Shown here one piece after another: positions 53,327 to 63,074 of a stretch of DNA of 64,000 bases (position 1 is its first letter; each line of letters starts with the position of its first letter). The notes beneath the pieces are model-generated. The model was not told the DNA's origin. It searched no databases and saw only the letters and a program-made list of their open reading frames with translations. The DNA is taken from the NCBI RefSeq assembly GCF_023509525.1, contig NZ_JAKNCJ010000002.1, positions 124,001 through 188,000 on the forward strand, given 5' to 3'. The stretch is from Brachybacterium equifaecis (lineage in GTDB: Bacteria > Actinomycetota > Actinomycetes > Actinomycetales > Dermabacteraceae). Made by a program: the position numbers and the translations under genes.

Positions 53327-54333
53327 CAGCGGGATTCCTTCCGGCCGCGCCCGAGGGCGAGCACGAGGATCGCCACCAGCATCGTCACCAGCGCCATGAT
53401 CACTCCCATGGCGTTGGCCTCGCCGAAGCGCCCCTGCTGGAACCCGGTCTGGTAGAGCAGCTGCGAGACGACGCGAGTGGAGTTGTCGGTGCCGCCGTTC
53501 GGGGTCATGACGGAGGCGAAGGTGAAGGCGTCCAGCGCCAGGATGCCCATGTAGACGAGGGCCGTGGAGACCGAGTCGCGCACCATCGGGGCGACGATCT
53601 GCACCGCGATGCGGAGCCGGCCGGCGCCGTCGAGCCGTGCGGCCTCCAGCACCTCGGAGGAGATCGAGGAGATCGCCGCGACGAACAGCACCATGTAGAA
53701 GCCCACGAAGGCCCAGACGATCGCCGCGGCGAGGGCCAGCAGGGCCACCCGGGGATCACCGAGCCAGGCAGTGGACACCGTGAGGCCGAGGGGCCGCGCC
53801 ACGAGGTTCAGGACTCCGTTCAGGAGGCCGCCACTGGGGTGGTAGACGAAGTTGAACAGGATGCCGACGATCACCGCCGGGATCGCGTAGGGGAAGAAGC
53901 TCACCACGCGGTACACGGACGATCCGCGGATGCCGCGGATGCCGCCCTGGGTCGTCCCCCCGATCGTCACCATCACCGCGAGCGCGAAGGACAGCGCGAT
54001 CGTCACCGTCGGCAGGAGCACCAGGAGCACCAGGTTGTTGCGCAGGGCCTTCCAGAAGATCTCGTTGGCGAGCACGCGCCGGTAGTTCTCCAGGCCGATG
54101 AACTCCATCGTCGGGCTCAGGCCCGACCAGTTCGTGAGGGAGTAGTAGAACGACTGCAGGAACGGGGAGACCACGAACATGATGTAGACCGCGAGCGGCA
54201 GCCCCAGGAACAGCAGGAAGAACAGGACGCGCTCGAGCGAGGGCCTGCGGCGGCGCCGCCGGGAAGCCGTGAGGCCTCCCGACGGCGCCGCGGTCAGCGC
54301 CTCCTCGGGTGCGAGGGGTGGGATCTGCGTCAT
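53326..54333 (-). CDS. ngcF: Sugar ABC transporter permease (MalF type, NgcF-like)
   Basis: A 335-aa permease with six TM helices. A basic cytoplasmic lead (ASRRRRRRPSLERV) precedes TM1, and the EAA loop reads SEVLEAARLDGAGRLRIAVQIVAPMV. Its ATG overlaps the stop of the binding-protein gene (ATGA) and its stop overlaps the MalG-type permease, so all three are coupled. Together the two permeases form the transport pore. Confidence 0.87.
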   Translation of the reverse strand: MTQIPPLAPEEALTAAPSGGLTASRRRRRRPSLERVLFFLLFLGLPLAVYIMFVVSPFLQSFYYSLTNWSGLSPTMEFIGLENYRRVLANEIFWKALRNNLVLLVLLPTVTIALSFALAVMVTIGGTTQGGIRGIRGSSVYRVVSFFPYAIPAVIVGILFNFVYHPSGGLLNGVLNLVARPLGLTVSTAWLGDPRVALLALAAAIVWAFVGFYMVLFVAAISSISSEVLEAARLDGAGRLRIAVQIVAPMVRDSVSTALVYMGILALDAFTFASVMTPNGGTDNSTRVVSQLLYQTGFQQGRFGEANAMGVIMALVTMLVAILVLALGRGRKESR

Positions 54334-55781
54334 CCCTCGACCTGGAACTTGGTGACGGCGTCGTCCTCGCGGACGGCGTCGATCATCGCCTGCTCCTGGG
54401 CGCGCAACGTCGCGGCGTCGATGTCCCCGCGCAGGAAGCTCGTCCAGTTGGTGATGGACTGCGAGCCCAGCCCGTACCAGTCGGAGAAGTTGAAGGTGAA
54501 GGTGTCCTCGCCGGCGTCGGTGATCATCGTGTTCACCGACGACAGGGCCGAGGAGCCGAAGCCGTCCTCGGGGATCGTGTCCTTGACGACCGAGGGGGCC
54601 TTGGTGAGCTCGGCGAACTTCGCACCCTGCTCCTTGGAGAGCATGATCCGCAGGAACTCGGCGCCGCCGGCGGGGTTCACGCCGCCCGAGGGCACGAAGT
54701 ACTGCTCGGCCGCCGTCCCGTGGATCGCGCTGAGCGGCATCGCGTCGGAGCTCGACAGGGCGGGCAGCGGCGCGCCCGTCATGCGGTAGCCCTCGGGGGT
54801 GACGTCGGCCTGCTCGTTCTCGATCCAGGAGCCGGAGGGGTACATGACGCTCTTGCCCTGGACCCAGGCGGTCTGCGCGTCGGTGTGCTTGATGCCCTCG
54901 CCGCCGGGCTCGAAGAATCCGGCCTTCACGGCCTCGGCCATCGCGTCGTACGCCTGGACGACGGCGTCCTGGTCGAAGGCGCCCTCCTCGAGACGGTCGA
55001 TCTTCTTCAGCACCTCGGGGCCGCCGAGCTTCGCGGCCATGGACAGCGCCATCTCCTGGTAGTAGTTCGACGCGTTCGCGCCGCCCCAGGAGAACAGGTG
55101 GCGGCCCTCGGCCTTGACCGCCTCGCCGAGCGTCATCAGCTCGTCCCAGGTGGTGGGGAAGCTCCAGCCCTTCTCCTCGAACTCCTTGGCGGAGTACCAC
55201 AGGCAGAAGACCGTGTAGACGTAGTTCATGCCGAGGAACTTGCCGCCGAGCATGCCCGGGGACTTCACGCCGGGCAGGAGGTTCTCCTCGACGGTGCCCT
55301 CGGCATCGACCATGGGCGCTGCCAGGAGGTCGTCGAGCGGGGCGAGCTGGGAGACCAGGCCGTCGATCGCGAGCTTCTGCGCCCCGGAGTTGTCGAAGAG
55401 GTCCGGCGGGTTGCCGCCCGCGAAGCGCGGCTGCAGGTCGGGCTGGATGTTGACGGTCGAGGTCACGGTGACCTCGGCATCGGGGTACTGCGCGGAGTAC
55501 TGCTCGCCGGCGGACTTGGCGTACTCGTCGCCGTAGCCGCCGTCGAAGATGACGGCCTCGACGCTCTGGCTGCCGTCCACGCCGAGGGGGTTCTCCTCGG
55601 AGACCTCTCCCCCGCCGGTCACGCCGCCGTCGCTGCCGCCGGATCCTCCGGCGGAGGTGCCGCCCCCGGCGCACGCGGCCAGGGTCGCCGCGCCGGTGCC
55701 GGCACCGGCCAGGGCGAGGAAGCGGCGGCGCGAGGCGCCGATCCGCTCGAGGGGGGTGAGAATGCTGTGCTCGTCGGTCAT
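54330..55781 (-). CDS. ngcE: Sugar-binding lipoprotein (NgcE-like)
   Basis: A 483-aa extracellular solute-binding protein. A twin-arginine signal (SRRRFLALAG) leads to the lipobox LAAC near residue 40, followed by a Gly/Ser-rich linker. ENPLGVDGSQSVEAVIFDGGYGDEYAK-like and RFAGGNPPDLFDNSGAQ segments resemble NgcE, the N-acetylglucosamine/diacetylchitobiose-binding protein of Streptomyces, from memory of that family. The ATG at 55781 has GGAG upstream. Other oligosaccharides remain possible. Confidence 0.82.
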   Translation of the reverse strand: MTDEHSILTPLERIGASRRRFLALAGAGTGAATLAACAGGGTSAGGSGGSDGGVTGGGEVSEENPLGVDGSQSVEAVIFDGGYGDEYAKSAGEQYSAQYPDAEVTVTSTVNIQPDLQPRFAGGNPPDLFDNSGAQKLAIDGLVSQLAPLDDLLAAPMVDAEGTVEENLLPGVKSPGMLGGKFLGMNYVYTVFCLWYSAKEFEEKGWSFPTTWDELMTLGEAVKAEGRHLFSWGGANASNYYQEMALSMAAKLGGPEVLKKIDRLEEGAFDQDAVVQAYDAMAEAVKAGFFEPGGEGIKHTDAQTAWVQGKSVMYPSGSWIENEQADVTPEGYRMTGAPLPALSSSDAMPLSAIHGTAAEQYFVPSGGVNPAGGAEFLRIMLSKEQGAKFAELTKAPSVVKDTIPEDGFGSSALSSVNTMITDAGEDTFTFNFSDWYGLGSQSITNWTSFLRGDIDAATLRAQEQAMIDAVREDDAVTKFQVEG

Positions 55782-55840
55782 GGTTCCGTGTCTCCTCATC
55801 GAGTGCGCGTCGGTGCGCTGGAATCTGCCTGGATTCGGGA

Positions 55841-55868
55841 GCACGGCGGGCCAGGCGTCCCGCCGTGC
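55841..55868. promoter_or_regulatory. Inverted repeat at ngcE start site
   Basis: GCACGGCGGG (55841-55850) and CCCGCCGTGC (55859-55868) are perfect complements around 8 bases. They lie just downstream of a TACAGT -10 box (55873-55878, leftward). The repeat could be an operator for a sugar-responsive repressor or a leader hairpin. Confidence 0.5.
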
Positions 55869-55993
55869 CCATACTGTACGGTCCGGCGGCGCCGCCCTCG
55901 CGCGTTTCCCGGCGTCCGCGCATCACAAGTGCGCATCGATGCGTCCACCCGAAAGGTCCGGTTCTCTCCCACCCTGCGCACAACGTTCTGCTC

Positions 55994-55999
55994 TAGGGT
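55994..55999 (+). promoter_or_regulatory. -10 box of leaderless stress-protein gene
   Basis: TAGGGT is followed by six bases and the ATG at 56006. Confidence 0.55.
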
Positions 56000-56005
56000 C
56001 GGCCC

Positions 56006-56698
56006 ATGACCACTCCACAGCAGCCCTCGCCGCTGACCGCGAGGCTCTACAACCTGGAATACCCGCGCTCCCTGGGCACGTACAGCACGTACGCCGAGGT
56101 CCAGGCCGTGGTGGACGCACTCGCCGACGCCGAGTTCCCGGTGCAGAACACGATGATCGTGGGCACCGACCTCAAGGTCATCGAGCGCGTCACCGGCCGG
56201 CAGACCTGGGGTCGCGTCATTCTGAACGGCGTGTTCAGCGGCGCCTGGATGGGACTGTTCATCGGCCTGCTGCTCGCGCTGTTCGCCGGAGAGTTCCTCG
56301 CCACGATCGTGTCCGGCGTGCTGTTCGGGATCCTGTTCTTCACGGTCTGGTCGGTGATCGGCTACCTGATGAGCGGGGGCCGGCGCGACTACACCTCGAT
56401 GACCGCGACCATCCCCATGCAGTTCGAGCTCATGGTCGAGCACACCCACGCCGAGGCCGCCCGCCAGATCCTCGCGAGCACGCACGCGGTGCCGCAGTCC
56501 GCTGCGAAGCCGGAAGCCCGCCCCGCCGCCGCGCCCGCTCCCGGTCCAGCCGGCCGCCCTGCCTACGGGCAGCCGGCGCCGGAGCAGCGCGCCGAGCAGC
56601 CCTCGTCGTCCTCGACAGCCCCCTCGCACACCCCCAGCTACGGGCAGCCCGCCTCCAGCGCGCAGCCGCTCCCCCGCCAGGACGAGCACCGCCTCTGA
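56006..56698 (+). CDS. General stress protein (YflT/17M-type) membrane protein
   Basis: A 230-aa protein with an N-terminal heat-induced/general stress protein 17M-like domain (LGTYSTYAEVQAVVDALADAEFPVQNTMIVGTDLK, about residues 24-58). Two membrane helices follow (about 75-95 and 100-120), then a conserved soluble part and a disordered Pro/Ala/Gln-rich tail from about 168. It is the only plus-strand gene between 25.6 kb and the window end. Predicted leaderless. Function unknown beyond the stress association of the family. Confidence 0.8.
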   Translation: MTTPQQPSPLTARLYNLEYPRSLGTYSTYAEVQAVVDALADAEFPVQNTMIVGTDLKVIERVTGRQTWGRVILNGVFSGAWMGLFIGLLLALFAGEFLATIVSGVLFGILFFTVWSVIGYLMSGGRRDYTSMTATIPMQFELMVEHTHAEAARQILASTHAVPQSAAKPEARPAAAPAPGPAGRPAYGQPAPEQRAEQPSSSSTAPSHTPSYGQPASSAQPLPRQDEHRL

Positions 56699-56727
56699 GG
56701 CGCCCTCCGCGCCGGCCCTTCGCGGCG

Positions 56728-56759
56728 ACGGCCGGTCACCCCTGCGGGTGACCGGCCGT
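56728..56759 (+). terminator. Stress-protein terminator
   Basis: Perfect 14-bp stem ACGGCCGGTCACCC / GGGTGACCGGCCGT with a CTGC loop and TT after it, 30 bases past the stop. Confidence 0.8.
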
Positions 56760-56772
56760 TCCTGCATCCGGC

Positions 56773-56802
56773 GGCCCCGGCCCCGGCCCCGGCCCCGGCC
56801 CC
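56773..56802. repeat. GGCCCC hexanucleotide repeat x5
   Basis: Five perfect GGCCCC units in a row in the convergent space between the stress-protein gene and tuf. Confidence 0.85.
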
Positions 56803-56860
56803 GACGAGCGCATCCGGCTCCGGAAGCGAGAGCGGGCCCCTGCCGGAGCAGGCATGCAGA

Positions 56861-56901
56861 AGGCCCCGGATCCCCACCTCGCGGTGGCGGATCCGGGGCC
56901 T
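56861..56901 (-). terminator. tuf terminator, distal hairpin
   Basis: AGGCCCCGGATCC and GGATCCGGGGCCT pair perfectly around CCACCTCGCGGTGGC, which itself forms CCACC/GGTGG. Second of two stacked tuf terminators. Confidence 0.75.
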
Positions 56902-56919
56902 ACGCTCCTGCGGGCCCTC

Positions 56920-56952
56920 CCGGCGCGGCTCCCGCAGCGGGAGCCGCGCCGG
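56920..56952 (-). terminator. tuf terminator, proximal hairpin
   Basis: Nearly continuous palindrome CGGCGCGGCTCCCGC / GCGGGAGCCGCGCCG, 40 bases past the tuf stop. Confidence 0.75.
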
Positions 56953-56991
56953 AGGATCACCGGGCGATGCTGCGGGCTGAGCCCGCGGCGA

Positions 56992-58179
56992 TCACTTGGT
57001 GATCTTGGTGACGCGGCCCGAGCCGACGGTGCGGCCGCCCTCGCGGATAGCGAAGCCGAGGCCCTCCTCCATGGCGATGGGCTGGATCAGCTCGACCGTC
57101 ATCTCGGTGGAGTCGCCGGGCATGACCATCTCGGTGCCCTCGGGCAGCGTGATGACGCCGGTGACGTCGGTGGTGCGGAAGTAGAACTGGGGGCGGTAGT
57201 TCGAGTAGAACGGGTTGTGACGCCCGCCCTCATCCTTGGACAGGATGTACGCCTGCGCCTCGAAGTTCGTGTGGGGGGTGATGGAGCCCGACTTCACGAC
57301 GACCTGGCCGCGCTCGACGTCCTCGCGCTTGGTGCCGCGGAGCAGGAGGCCACAGTTCTCGCCGGCCCACGCCTCGTCCATCTGCTTGTGGAACATCTCG
57401 ATGCCGGTGACCGTGGTCTTCTGCGGCTCGCGGATGCCCACGATCTCGACCTCGGAGTTGATCGGCAGCTTGCCGCGCTCGACCTTGCCGGTCACGACGG
57501 TGCCGCGGCCGGTGATGGTGAAGACGTCCTCGATCGGCATGAGGAAGGGCTTGTCCATGTCGCGGATGGGGTCGGGGACGTTCTCGTCCACCGCAGCCAT
57601 GAGCTCCTTGACGGACTCGACCCACTTCTCGTCGCCCTCGAGGGCCTTGAGAGCGGAGACGCGGACGACAGGGGCGTCCTCGTCGAACTCCTGCGAACCC
57701 AGCAGCTCGCGGACCTCCATCTCGACGAGCTCGAGGATCTCCTCGTCGTCGACCATGTCGGACTTGTTCAGCGCGACCAGCAGGTAGGGGACACCCACCT
57801 GGCGGGCGAGCAGAACGTGCTCGCGGGTCTGGGCCATGGGGCCGTCGGTGGCGGCGACCACGAGGATCGCGCCGTCCATCTGCGCCGCGCCGGTGATCAT
57901 GTTCTTGATGTAGTCGGCGTGACCGGGAGCATCGACGTGCGCGTAGTGGCGCTTCTCCGTCTGGTACTCGATGTGCGAGATGTTGATCGTGATGCCGCGC
58001 TGCTTCTCCTCGGGCGCGTTATCGATCTGATCGAAGTCGCGCTTCTCGTTGAGATCCGGGTACTGGTCGTACAGGACCTTCGAGATCGCGGCGGTCAGCG
58101 TGGTCTTGCCGTGGTCGACGTGGCCGATGGTGCCGATGTTGACGTGGGGCTTGTTCCGCTCGAACTTGGCCTTAGCCAT
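56992..58179 (-). CDS. tuf: Elongation factor Tu
   Basis: The 395-aa GTPase that delivers aminoacyl-tRNA to the ribosome. G1 is GHVDHGKTT (about residues 18-26), G3 DAPGHADY, G4 NKSD and G5 SALKALEG, with domains 2 and 3 complete. TAGGAGG lies about nine bases before the ATG, one of the best ribosome-binding sites in the window. Downstream of fusA in the str operon; a GC hairpin between them may modulate the fusA/tuf ratio. Confidence 0.98.
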   Translation of the reverse strand: MAKAKFERNKPHVNIGTIGHVDHGKTTLTAAISKVLYDQYPDLNEKRDFDQIDNAPEEKQRGITINISHIEYQTEKRHYAHVDAPGHADYIKNMITGAAQMDGAILVVAATDGPMAQTREHVLLARQVGVPYLLVALNKSDMVDDEEILELVEMEVRELLGSQEFDEDAPVVRVSALKALEGDEKWVESVKELMAAVDENVPDPIRDMDKPFLMPIEDVFTITGRGTVVTGKVERGKLPINSEVEIVGIREPQKTTVTGIEMFHKQMDEAWAGENCGLLLRGTKREDVERGQVVVKSGSITPHTNFEAQAYILSKDEGGRHNPFYSNYRPQFYFRTTDVTGVITLPEGTEMVMPGDSTEMTVELIQPIAMEEGLGFAIREGGRTVGSGRVTKITK

Positions 58180-58228
58180 GGTGTGTCCTCCTAGGACGTC
58201 TGTTCTGTGTACTTCTTGCTTCGGGTCC

Positions 58229-58255
58229 GGCGGGCGCGCACCGGGCGCGCCCGCC
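58229..58255 (-). terminator. fusA-tuf intergenic hairpin
   Basis: Perfect 11-bp stem GGCGGGCGCGC / GCGCGCCCGCC with a 5-nt loop, 48 bases past the fusA stop. It lacks a U-run, so it may be a partial terminator or a processing site. Confidence 0.5.
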
Positions 58256-58302
58256 GTCGGATCAGAGGAGAAGCGGAACGAGTGTACCGCCGCTCCCCTG
58301 GG

Positions 58303-60450
58303 TCACTCGCCCCGGGTCTTCGCGACGATCTCGTCCGAGATGTTCCTCGGGACCTCCGCGTAGCTGTGGAACTGCATCGTGTACATGGCGCGACCCTGAG
58401 TCTTCGACCGCAGGTCGCCCACGTACCCGAACATCTCCGACAGCGGGACGAGAGCACGGACGATCTTCACGCCGCTCGCGTCCTCCATCGACTGGACCTG
58501 CCCGCGACGCGAGTTCAGGTCGCCGATGACATCTCCCATGTACTCCTCCGGCGTGCGCACCTCGACGTCCATCAGGGGCTCGAGGAGCACCGGATCCGCC
58601 TTGCGCAGGGCCTCCTTGGTCGCCATGGAGCCGGCGATCTTGAAGGCCATCTCCGAGGAGTCGACATCGTGGTAGGCGCCATCGAGGATGGTGGCCTTCA
58701 CGTTCACGACCGGGTAGCCGGCCAGCACGCCCGACTGCAGGGCGTCCTGGGTGCCCGCGTCGACGCTGGGGATGTACTCGCGAGGCACGCGACCGCCGGT
58801 GACGGCGTTCTCGAACTCGTAGAACACGCCCTCCTCCGCGCCCACGAGGGGCTCGTAGCGCATCTGGATCTTCGCGAACTGGCCGGAGCCGCCCGTCTGC
58901 TTCTTGTGGGTGAAGTCGAACTTGTCCACGGTGCGACGGATGGTCTCGCGGTAGGCCACCTGGGGCTTGCCGATGTTGGCCTCGACCTTGAACTCGCGGC
59001 GCATGCGGTCCACGAGGATGTCGAGGTGCAGCTCGCCCATGCCCTTGATGACGGTCTGGCCGGTCTCCTCGTCCAGCTCGACCTGGAAGGTGGGATCCTC
59101 CTTGGCGAGCTTCTGGATCGCGACGCCGAGCTTCTCCTGGTCGCCCTTGGTCTTGGGCTCGATGGCCACGGAGATCACGGGCTCGGGGAAGCTCATCGAC
59201 TCGAGCTGCACCGGGTTCGCCAGATCGGAGAGGGTGTCACCGGTGTTGGTGTCCTTCAGACCGATGAACGCGTAGATGTGGCCGACGAAGGCCTCGTCCA
59301 CGGGGTTCTCCTGGTTGGCGTGCATCTGGAAGAGCTTCCCGATGCGCTCCTTCTTGCCGGTGGTCGCGTTGAGCACCTGGTCGCCGGAGGAGACATGGCC
59401 CGAGTACACGCGCACATAGGTCAACTGGCCGAAGAACGGGTGCGCTGCCACCTTGAACGCGAGGCCCGAGAAGGGCTCCTCGACGGAGGGCTTGCGGATG
59501 ATCTCCTTCTCCTCGTCGCGCACGTCGTGGCCGATCATCGGCGGCACGTCGAGCGGGGAGGGGAGGTAGGCGATGACCGCGTCGAGCATGGGCTGGACGC
59601 CCTTGTTCTTGAACGCGGATCCCGCGAACACGGGGTACGCCTCGGAGTTGATCGTGAGCTTGCGGATGCCGGCCTGGAGCTGCTCGACCGTGAGGTCGCC
59701 CGTCTCCAGGTAGGACTCCATGAGCTCCTCGGTGCTCTCGGCGACGTCCTCGACGAGCTTCGCACGGTACTCGTCGACCGTGTCCTGCAGCTCAGCGGGG
59801 ATCGGGACCTCGAGCTGGTACTGCCCGAGCGACGGGTCGCCCTTCTTCTTGCCGAGGGCGGGATCGTCCTCGGGGAAGGTCTCGGGCCACTCGTAAGCCT
59901 TCATCGTCACGAGATCGACGACGCCGCGGAAGTCGTTCTCCGAGCCGATCGGGACCTGCATCACCAGCGGCTTGGCGCCGAGGCGATCGACGATCGTGCG
60001 CACGGTGAAGAAGAAGTCGGCGCCCAGCTTGTCCATCTTGTTGACGAAGCAGATGCGGGGCACGTCGTACTTGTCGGCCTGGCGCCACACGGTCTCGGAC
60101 TGGGGCTCGACGCCCTCCTTGCCGTCGAAGACGGCGACGGCGCCGTCGAGCACGCGCAGGGAGCGCTCGACCTCGACGGTGAAGTCCACGTGACCGGGGG
60201 TGTCGATGATGTTGATCTGGTTGTCGTTCCAGTAGCAGGTCGTCGCGGCCGACGTGATCGTGATGCCGCGCTCCTTCTCCTGCTCCATCCAGTCCATCGT
60301 GCCGGCGCCGTCGTGCGTCTCGCCGATCTTGTAGTTCACACCCGTGTAGTACAGGATGCGCTCGGTCGTGGTGGTCTTACCGGCATCGATGTGAGCCATG
60401 ATGCCGATGTTGCGGACCTTCGTGAGGTCGCTGAGCACTGCAAGTGCCAC
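58303..60450 (-). CDS. fusA: Elongation factor G
   Basis: The 715-aa GTPase that drives translocation and, with RRF, recycling. [19 protein letters not shown] is G1, then DTPGHVDF (G3) and NKMDKLGA (G4). Domains II-V follow, with the C-terminal [16 protein letters not shown] loop. The GTG start at 60450 has AAAGG upstream. Third gene of the str operon, 81 bases after rpsG. Confidence 0.98.
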   Translation of the reverse strand: MALAVLSDLTKVRNIGIMAHIDAGKTTTTERILYYTGVNYKIGETHDGAGTMDWMEQEKERGITITSAATTCYWNDNQINIIDTPGHVDFTVEVERSLRVLDGAVAVFDGKEGVEPQSETVWRQADKYDVPRICFVNKMDKLGADFFFTVRTIVDRLGAKPLVMQVPIGSENDFRGVVDLVTMKAYEWPETFPEDDPALGKKKGDPSLGQYQLEVPIPAELQDTVDEYRAKLVEDVAESTEELMESYLETGDLTVEQLQAGIRKLTINSEAYPVFAGSAFKNKGVQPMLDAVIAYLPSPLDVPPMIGHDVRDEEKEIIRKPSVEEPFSGLAFKVAAHPFFGQLTYVRVYSGHVSSGDQVLNATTGKKERIGKLFQMHANQENPVDEAFVGHIYAFIGLKDTNTGDTLSDLANPVQLESMSFPEPVISVAIEPKTKGDQEKLGVAIQKLAKEDPTFQVELDEETGQTVIKGMGELHLDILVDRMRREFKVEANIGKPQVAYRETIRRTVDKFDFTHKKQTGGSGQFAKIQMRYEPLVGAEEGVFYEFENAVTGGRVPREYIPSVDAGTQDALQSGVLAGYPVVNVKATILDGAYHDVDSSEMAFKIAGSMATKEALRKADPVLLEPLMDVEVRTPEEYMGDVIGDLNSRRGQVQSMEDASGVKIVRALVPLSEMFGYVGDLRSKTQGRAMYTMQFHSYAEVPRNISDEIVAKTRGE

Positions 60451-60531
60451 GGACTGTGCCTTTCTGGAGGACGTCTGGTGTGCTGAATGGGGAGGAGTGG
60501 GGCCCGCTGCGCGCAGCGGGCCCCGGTCCGA

Positions 60532-61002
60532 TCACCAGCGGTAGTGCGCGAAGGCCTTGTTGGACTCGGCCATCTTGTGCGTGTCCTCGCGGCGCTTGAC
60601 AGCGGCTCCGAGGCCGTTGGACGCGTCGAGGAGCTCGTTCATCAGGCGCTCGGTCATCGTGTGCTCACGACGAGCGCGCGAGTAGCTGACGAGCCAGCGC
60701 AGGGCGAGGGTGGTCGCGCGGTTGGGCTTGACCTCGATCGGCACCTGGTAGGTGGCGCCGCCGACGCGGCGGGACTTGACCTCGAGGCTCGGACGGATGT
60801 TGTCCAGCGCCTTCTTGAGGGTCGCGACAGGATCCTGGCCGTTCTTCTCGCGGCAGCCCTCGAGGGCCTCGTACACGATCGATTCGGCGACGGTCTTCTT
60901 GCCGTCGAGCAGGATCTTGTTGATGAGCTGGGTGACCAGCGGCGAGCCGTAGACGGGGTCGACGACGAGCTGGCGCTTGGGAGCGGGGCCCTTACGAGGC
61001 AT
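60532..61002 (-). CDS. rpsG: Ribosomal protein S7
   Basis: A 156-aa 30S head-assembly protein; in E. coli S7 is the str-operon translational repressor. It begins [22 protein letters not shown] and holds [18 protein letters not shown] and the C-terminal NKAFAHYRW. Its ATG overlaps the rpsL stop (TAATG). Confidence 0.98.
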   Translation of the reverse strand: MPRKGPAPKRQLVVDPVYGSPLVTQLINKILLDGKKTVAESIVYEALEGCREKNGQDPVATLKKALDNIRPSLEVKSRRVGGATYQVPIEVKPNRATTLALRWLVSYSRARREHTMTERLMNELLDASNGLGAAVKRREDTHKMAESNKAFAHYRW

Positions 61003-61376
61003 TACTTCTTCTCCTTCTTCGCGCCATAGCGCGAGCGCGCCTGCTTGCGGTTCTTGACACCCTGGGTGTCGAGCGAGCCGCGGACGATCTTGTAGCGGAC
61101 GCCGGGGAGGTCCTTCACACGACCGCCGCGCACGAGCACGATCGAGTGCTCCTGGAGGTTGTGGCCCTCGCCGGGGATGTACGCGGTGACCTCGACGCCG
61201 GTGGACAGGCGCACGCGAGCGATCTTGCGCAGCGCCGAGTTCGGCTTCTTCGGGGTCTGGGTGTAGACGCGCGTGCAGACGCCGCGGCGCTGGGGCGAAC
61301 CCTTGAGCGCGGGCGTGTTGGACGTGGAGACCTTGGCCTTCCGTCCCTTCCGCACCAACTGCTGAATAGTGGGCAC
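61002..61376 (-). CDS. rpsL: Ribosomal protein S12
   Basis: A 124-aa 30S decoding-centre protein. [14 protein letters not shown] opens the sequence. The streptomycin-related lysines K43 ([11 protein letters not shown]) and K88 (GGRVKDLPG) are both wild type, so the sequence shows no known resistance substitution. The GTG start at 61376 has AGGAAGAG upstream. First gene of the str operon, behind a leader of about 300 nt and a strong promoter. Confidence 0.97.
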   Translation of the reverse strand: MPTIQQLVRKGRKAKVSTSNTPALKGSPQRRGVCTRVYTQTPKKPNSALRKIARVRLSTGVEVTAYIPGEGHNLQEHSIVLVRGGRVKDLPGVRYKIVRGSLDTQGVKNRKQARSRYGAKKEKK

Positions 61377-61750
61377 TTCGACTCTTCCTGTTAGGCCGGC
61401 GGAGGTGTTCGCCCCGTCGGATCTCCTTCTTGCAGCCGCCTGCGGCGGCTCCCGACCCGCCCCGCTTCTCCGTACCCGGAGCATGCAGCGGAGCGACCCG
61501 TGCGCACGGCAGAAGCCGTGCGTGCGCCGGAGCACCGTGATCGCGGCCCAGGGCCGACGCGCGGGGGACCGCGCGCGACCCGCTTTCGGGCATGCTGCGA
61601 GGATCCGCTCCTCGCGGGGGACGCCGATCGCCGCAGGCGACCGGATGATGTCCCGATCACGACCGGAGGGCACTCCAGACGCACTCCTGAGTCTACTGAG
61701 CACCGGGCGACAGGGTCAAAGGACTGAGGCGCTTCGGTCGCACATCACAT
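61377..61750 (-). other. str operon leader and promoter region
   Basis: Gene-free. The promoter is at 61690-61719, followed by a leader of about 307 nt. The leader contains GCGAGGA-TCCGC-TCCTCGC (about 61600-61619) and a GTGCGCACGGC-AGAA-GCCGTGCGTGCGC hairpin (about 61499-61530). No U-run terminator is seen. Confidence 0.6.
61690..61719 (-). promoter_or_regulatory. str operon promoter
   Basis: Leftward TTGACC (61714-61719), 18-bp spacer, TAGACT (61690-61695). The start is predicted near 61683. The closest match to consensus in the window. Confidence 0.75.
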
Positions 61751-61793
61751 GCGCGAGGGCCCGCCCGCAGCGTGTGCGGACGGGCCCTCGCGC
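61751..61793 (-). terminator. Terminator after DUF348-RlpA gene
   Basis: GCGCGAGGGCCCGCCCGC and GCGGACGGGCCCTCGCGC pair with one mismatch around 7 bases, 12 bases past the stop and just upstream of the str promoter. Confidence 0.75.
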
Positions 61794-61805
61794 GGGCATG
61801 CGGGA

Positions 61806-63074
61806 TCAGCCGACGCGCTGCCAGCTCACGGTCGCGACGCCCTGGCTGAGGCTCGCGATCTGGGAGAACGCGCCGGAGGACAGATCCAGGCAGCGCCCGC
61901 CCGCGTACGGGCCGCGGTCGTTGATGCGCACGATCACGCTCTTGCCGTTCGCGGTGTTGGTGACCTTGATCCGGGTGCCGAGCGGCAGGGTCTTGTGGGC
62001 GGCCGTCATCGCGCTCGCGTTGAAGGTCTCGCCGCTCGCGGTGGGGCCGCCGTCGGTGCCGTCGCCGCTGCCGTAGTTGGAGGCCTGGCAGGTCTCCACT
62101 GCGCCGCTGGCCGTCCCGCCCTGGTCGGTGGCCGCAGCCGAGCCGCCCGAGGAGCTGGACGAGCTGGACGAGCCCGATCCCGACGAGCCCGAAGAGCCGG
62201 AGCTCGCGGCGGTGCTGGGAGCGGCGGCGACGGTCGCGGCCGGCTTCGGCTTCGTGCCCTCGAGGATCACGCGGCCGACGGGCTCGGCGGTCACGGTCTC
62301 GGAGACGACCTCGGTGCCGGTCACCTGCCCGTCCACGACCGTGTCCTTGACGACCTTCTCCTTGGTGCCGACCTTGCCCTCGCTCTTGACCTCGGTGGAG
62401 CCGACGGTGAGGGTGTCGGTCTTCTCCGTGGTGGTCGTGAAGGGCAGCTCCTCGACCTCCTTGCGCTCGTTCTCGCGCAGGCGGTGCACGGTGATCGTCA
62501 TGCCGTCGGTGAGGACGGTGTCGCGGCCCGGATCGGCGACGTCGCCGTCCTGGATGTCCTGCAGCACGCTGGTCATCGCCTCGCCCACGGTGCGGGAGTG
62601 GACGTCGAAGGTGGCCTGGCCGTACTGCCCGATGAAGGTGACGGTCTTGAGCGTGGAGACCTCGACCGTGGTGCCCTCGGAGGAGAGCTCCGTGGACGGA
62701 TCCGGGGTGATGATGGCCTGGTCGGCGCGGTAGTCGACCTGCTCGAGCGCGTCGGCAACGGTGCCGCCGGGGGTGAGCACAGTCTGCTCGACGCCGTCCA
62801 CCAGCACGGTCACGAGGTTCTGCTGGACCACGGAGATGTCGATCCCGTCGGTCACCGGGGTGTCGAGGGCGGGGGTGACGAGATCGGTCGCGCGGACCTT
62901 CACACCCTGCGCGTCCAGCAGATCGCCGACGGTGGGGCTGAAGGTGCGCACCGTGGAGGTCGCGCCGTAGACGCTGACGTCGGCCTCGTTGGAGACCGCC
63001 CAGGCCGTCCCGCCGCCGCCCACGGCGAGCACTCCTGCCGCTGCCGCCGAGATGATCCACGGGGTCTTCTTCAT
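61806..63074 (-). CDS. DUF348-G5-RlpA domain cell-wall protein
   Basis: A 422-aa exported protein with a signal peptide or anchor helix (about residues 8-30). Three DUF348 repeats (about 33-185) and a G5 domain (about 190-262) make an RpfB-like front end. A Ser/Gly-rich linker follows (about 275-300), then a double-psi beta-barrel of the RlpA type (ASNYGSGDGT...TAAHKTLPLGTRIKV...INDRGPY...LDLS, about 325-422). The lysozyme-like Rpf domain is missing. Probably a peptidoglycan-binding or lytic protein. ATG 63074 or GTG 63083. Confidence 0.88.
   Translation of the reverse strand: MKKTPWIISAAAAGVLAVGGGGTAWAVSNEADVSVYGATSTVRTFSPTVGDLLDAQGVKVRATDLVTPALDTPVTDGIDISVVQQNLVTVLVDGVEQTVLTPGGTVADALEQVDYRADQAIITPDPSTELSSEGTTVEVSTLKTVTFIGQYGQATFDVHSRTVGEAMTSVLQDIQDGDVADPGRDTVLTDGMTITVHRLRENERKEVEELPFTTTTEKTDTLTVGSTEVKSEGKVGTKEKVVKDTVVDGQVTGTEVVSETVTAEPVGRVILEGTKPKPAATVAAAPSTAASSGSSGSSGSGSSSSSSSSGGSAAATDQGGTASGAVETCQASNYGSGDGTDGGPTASGETFNASAMTAAHKTLPLGTRIKVTNTANGKSVIVRINDRGPYAGGRCLDLSSGAFSQIASLSQGVATVSWQRVG

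Noticed and set aside
56699-56991. Small gene between the stress protein and tuf
   Set aside because: The space is filled by three terminator hairpins and a GGCCCC repeat; the open frames there are low-complexity.
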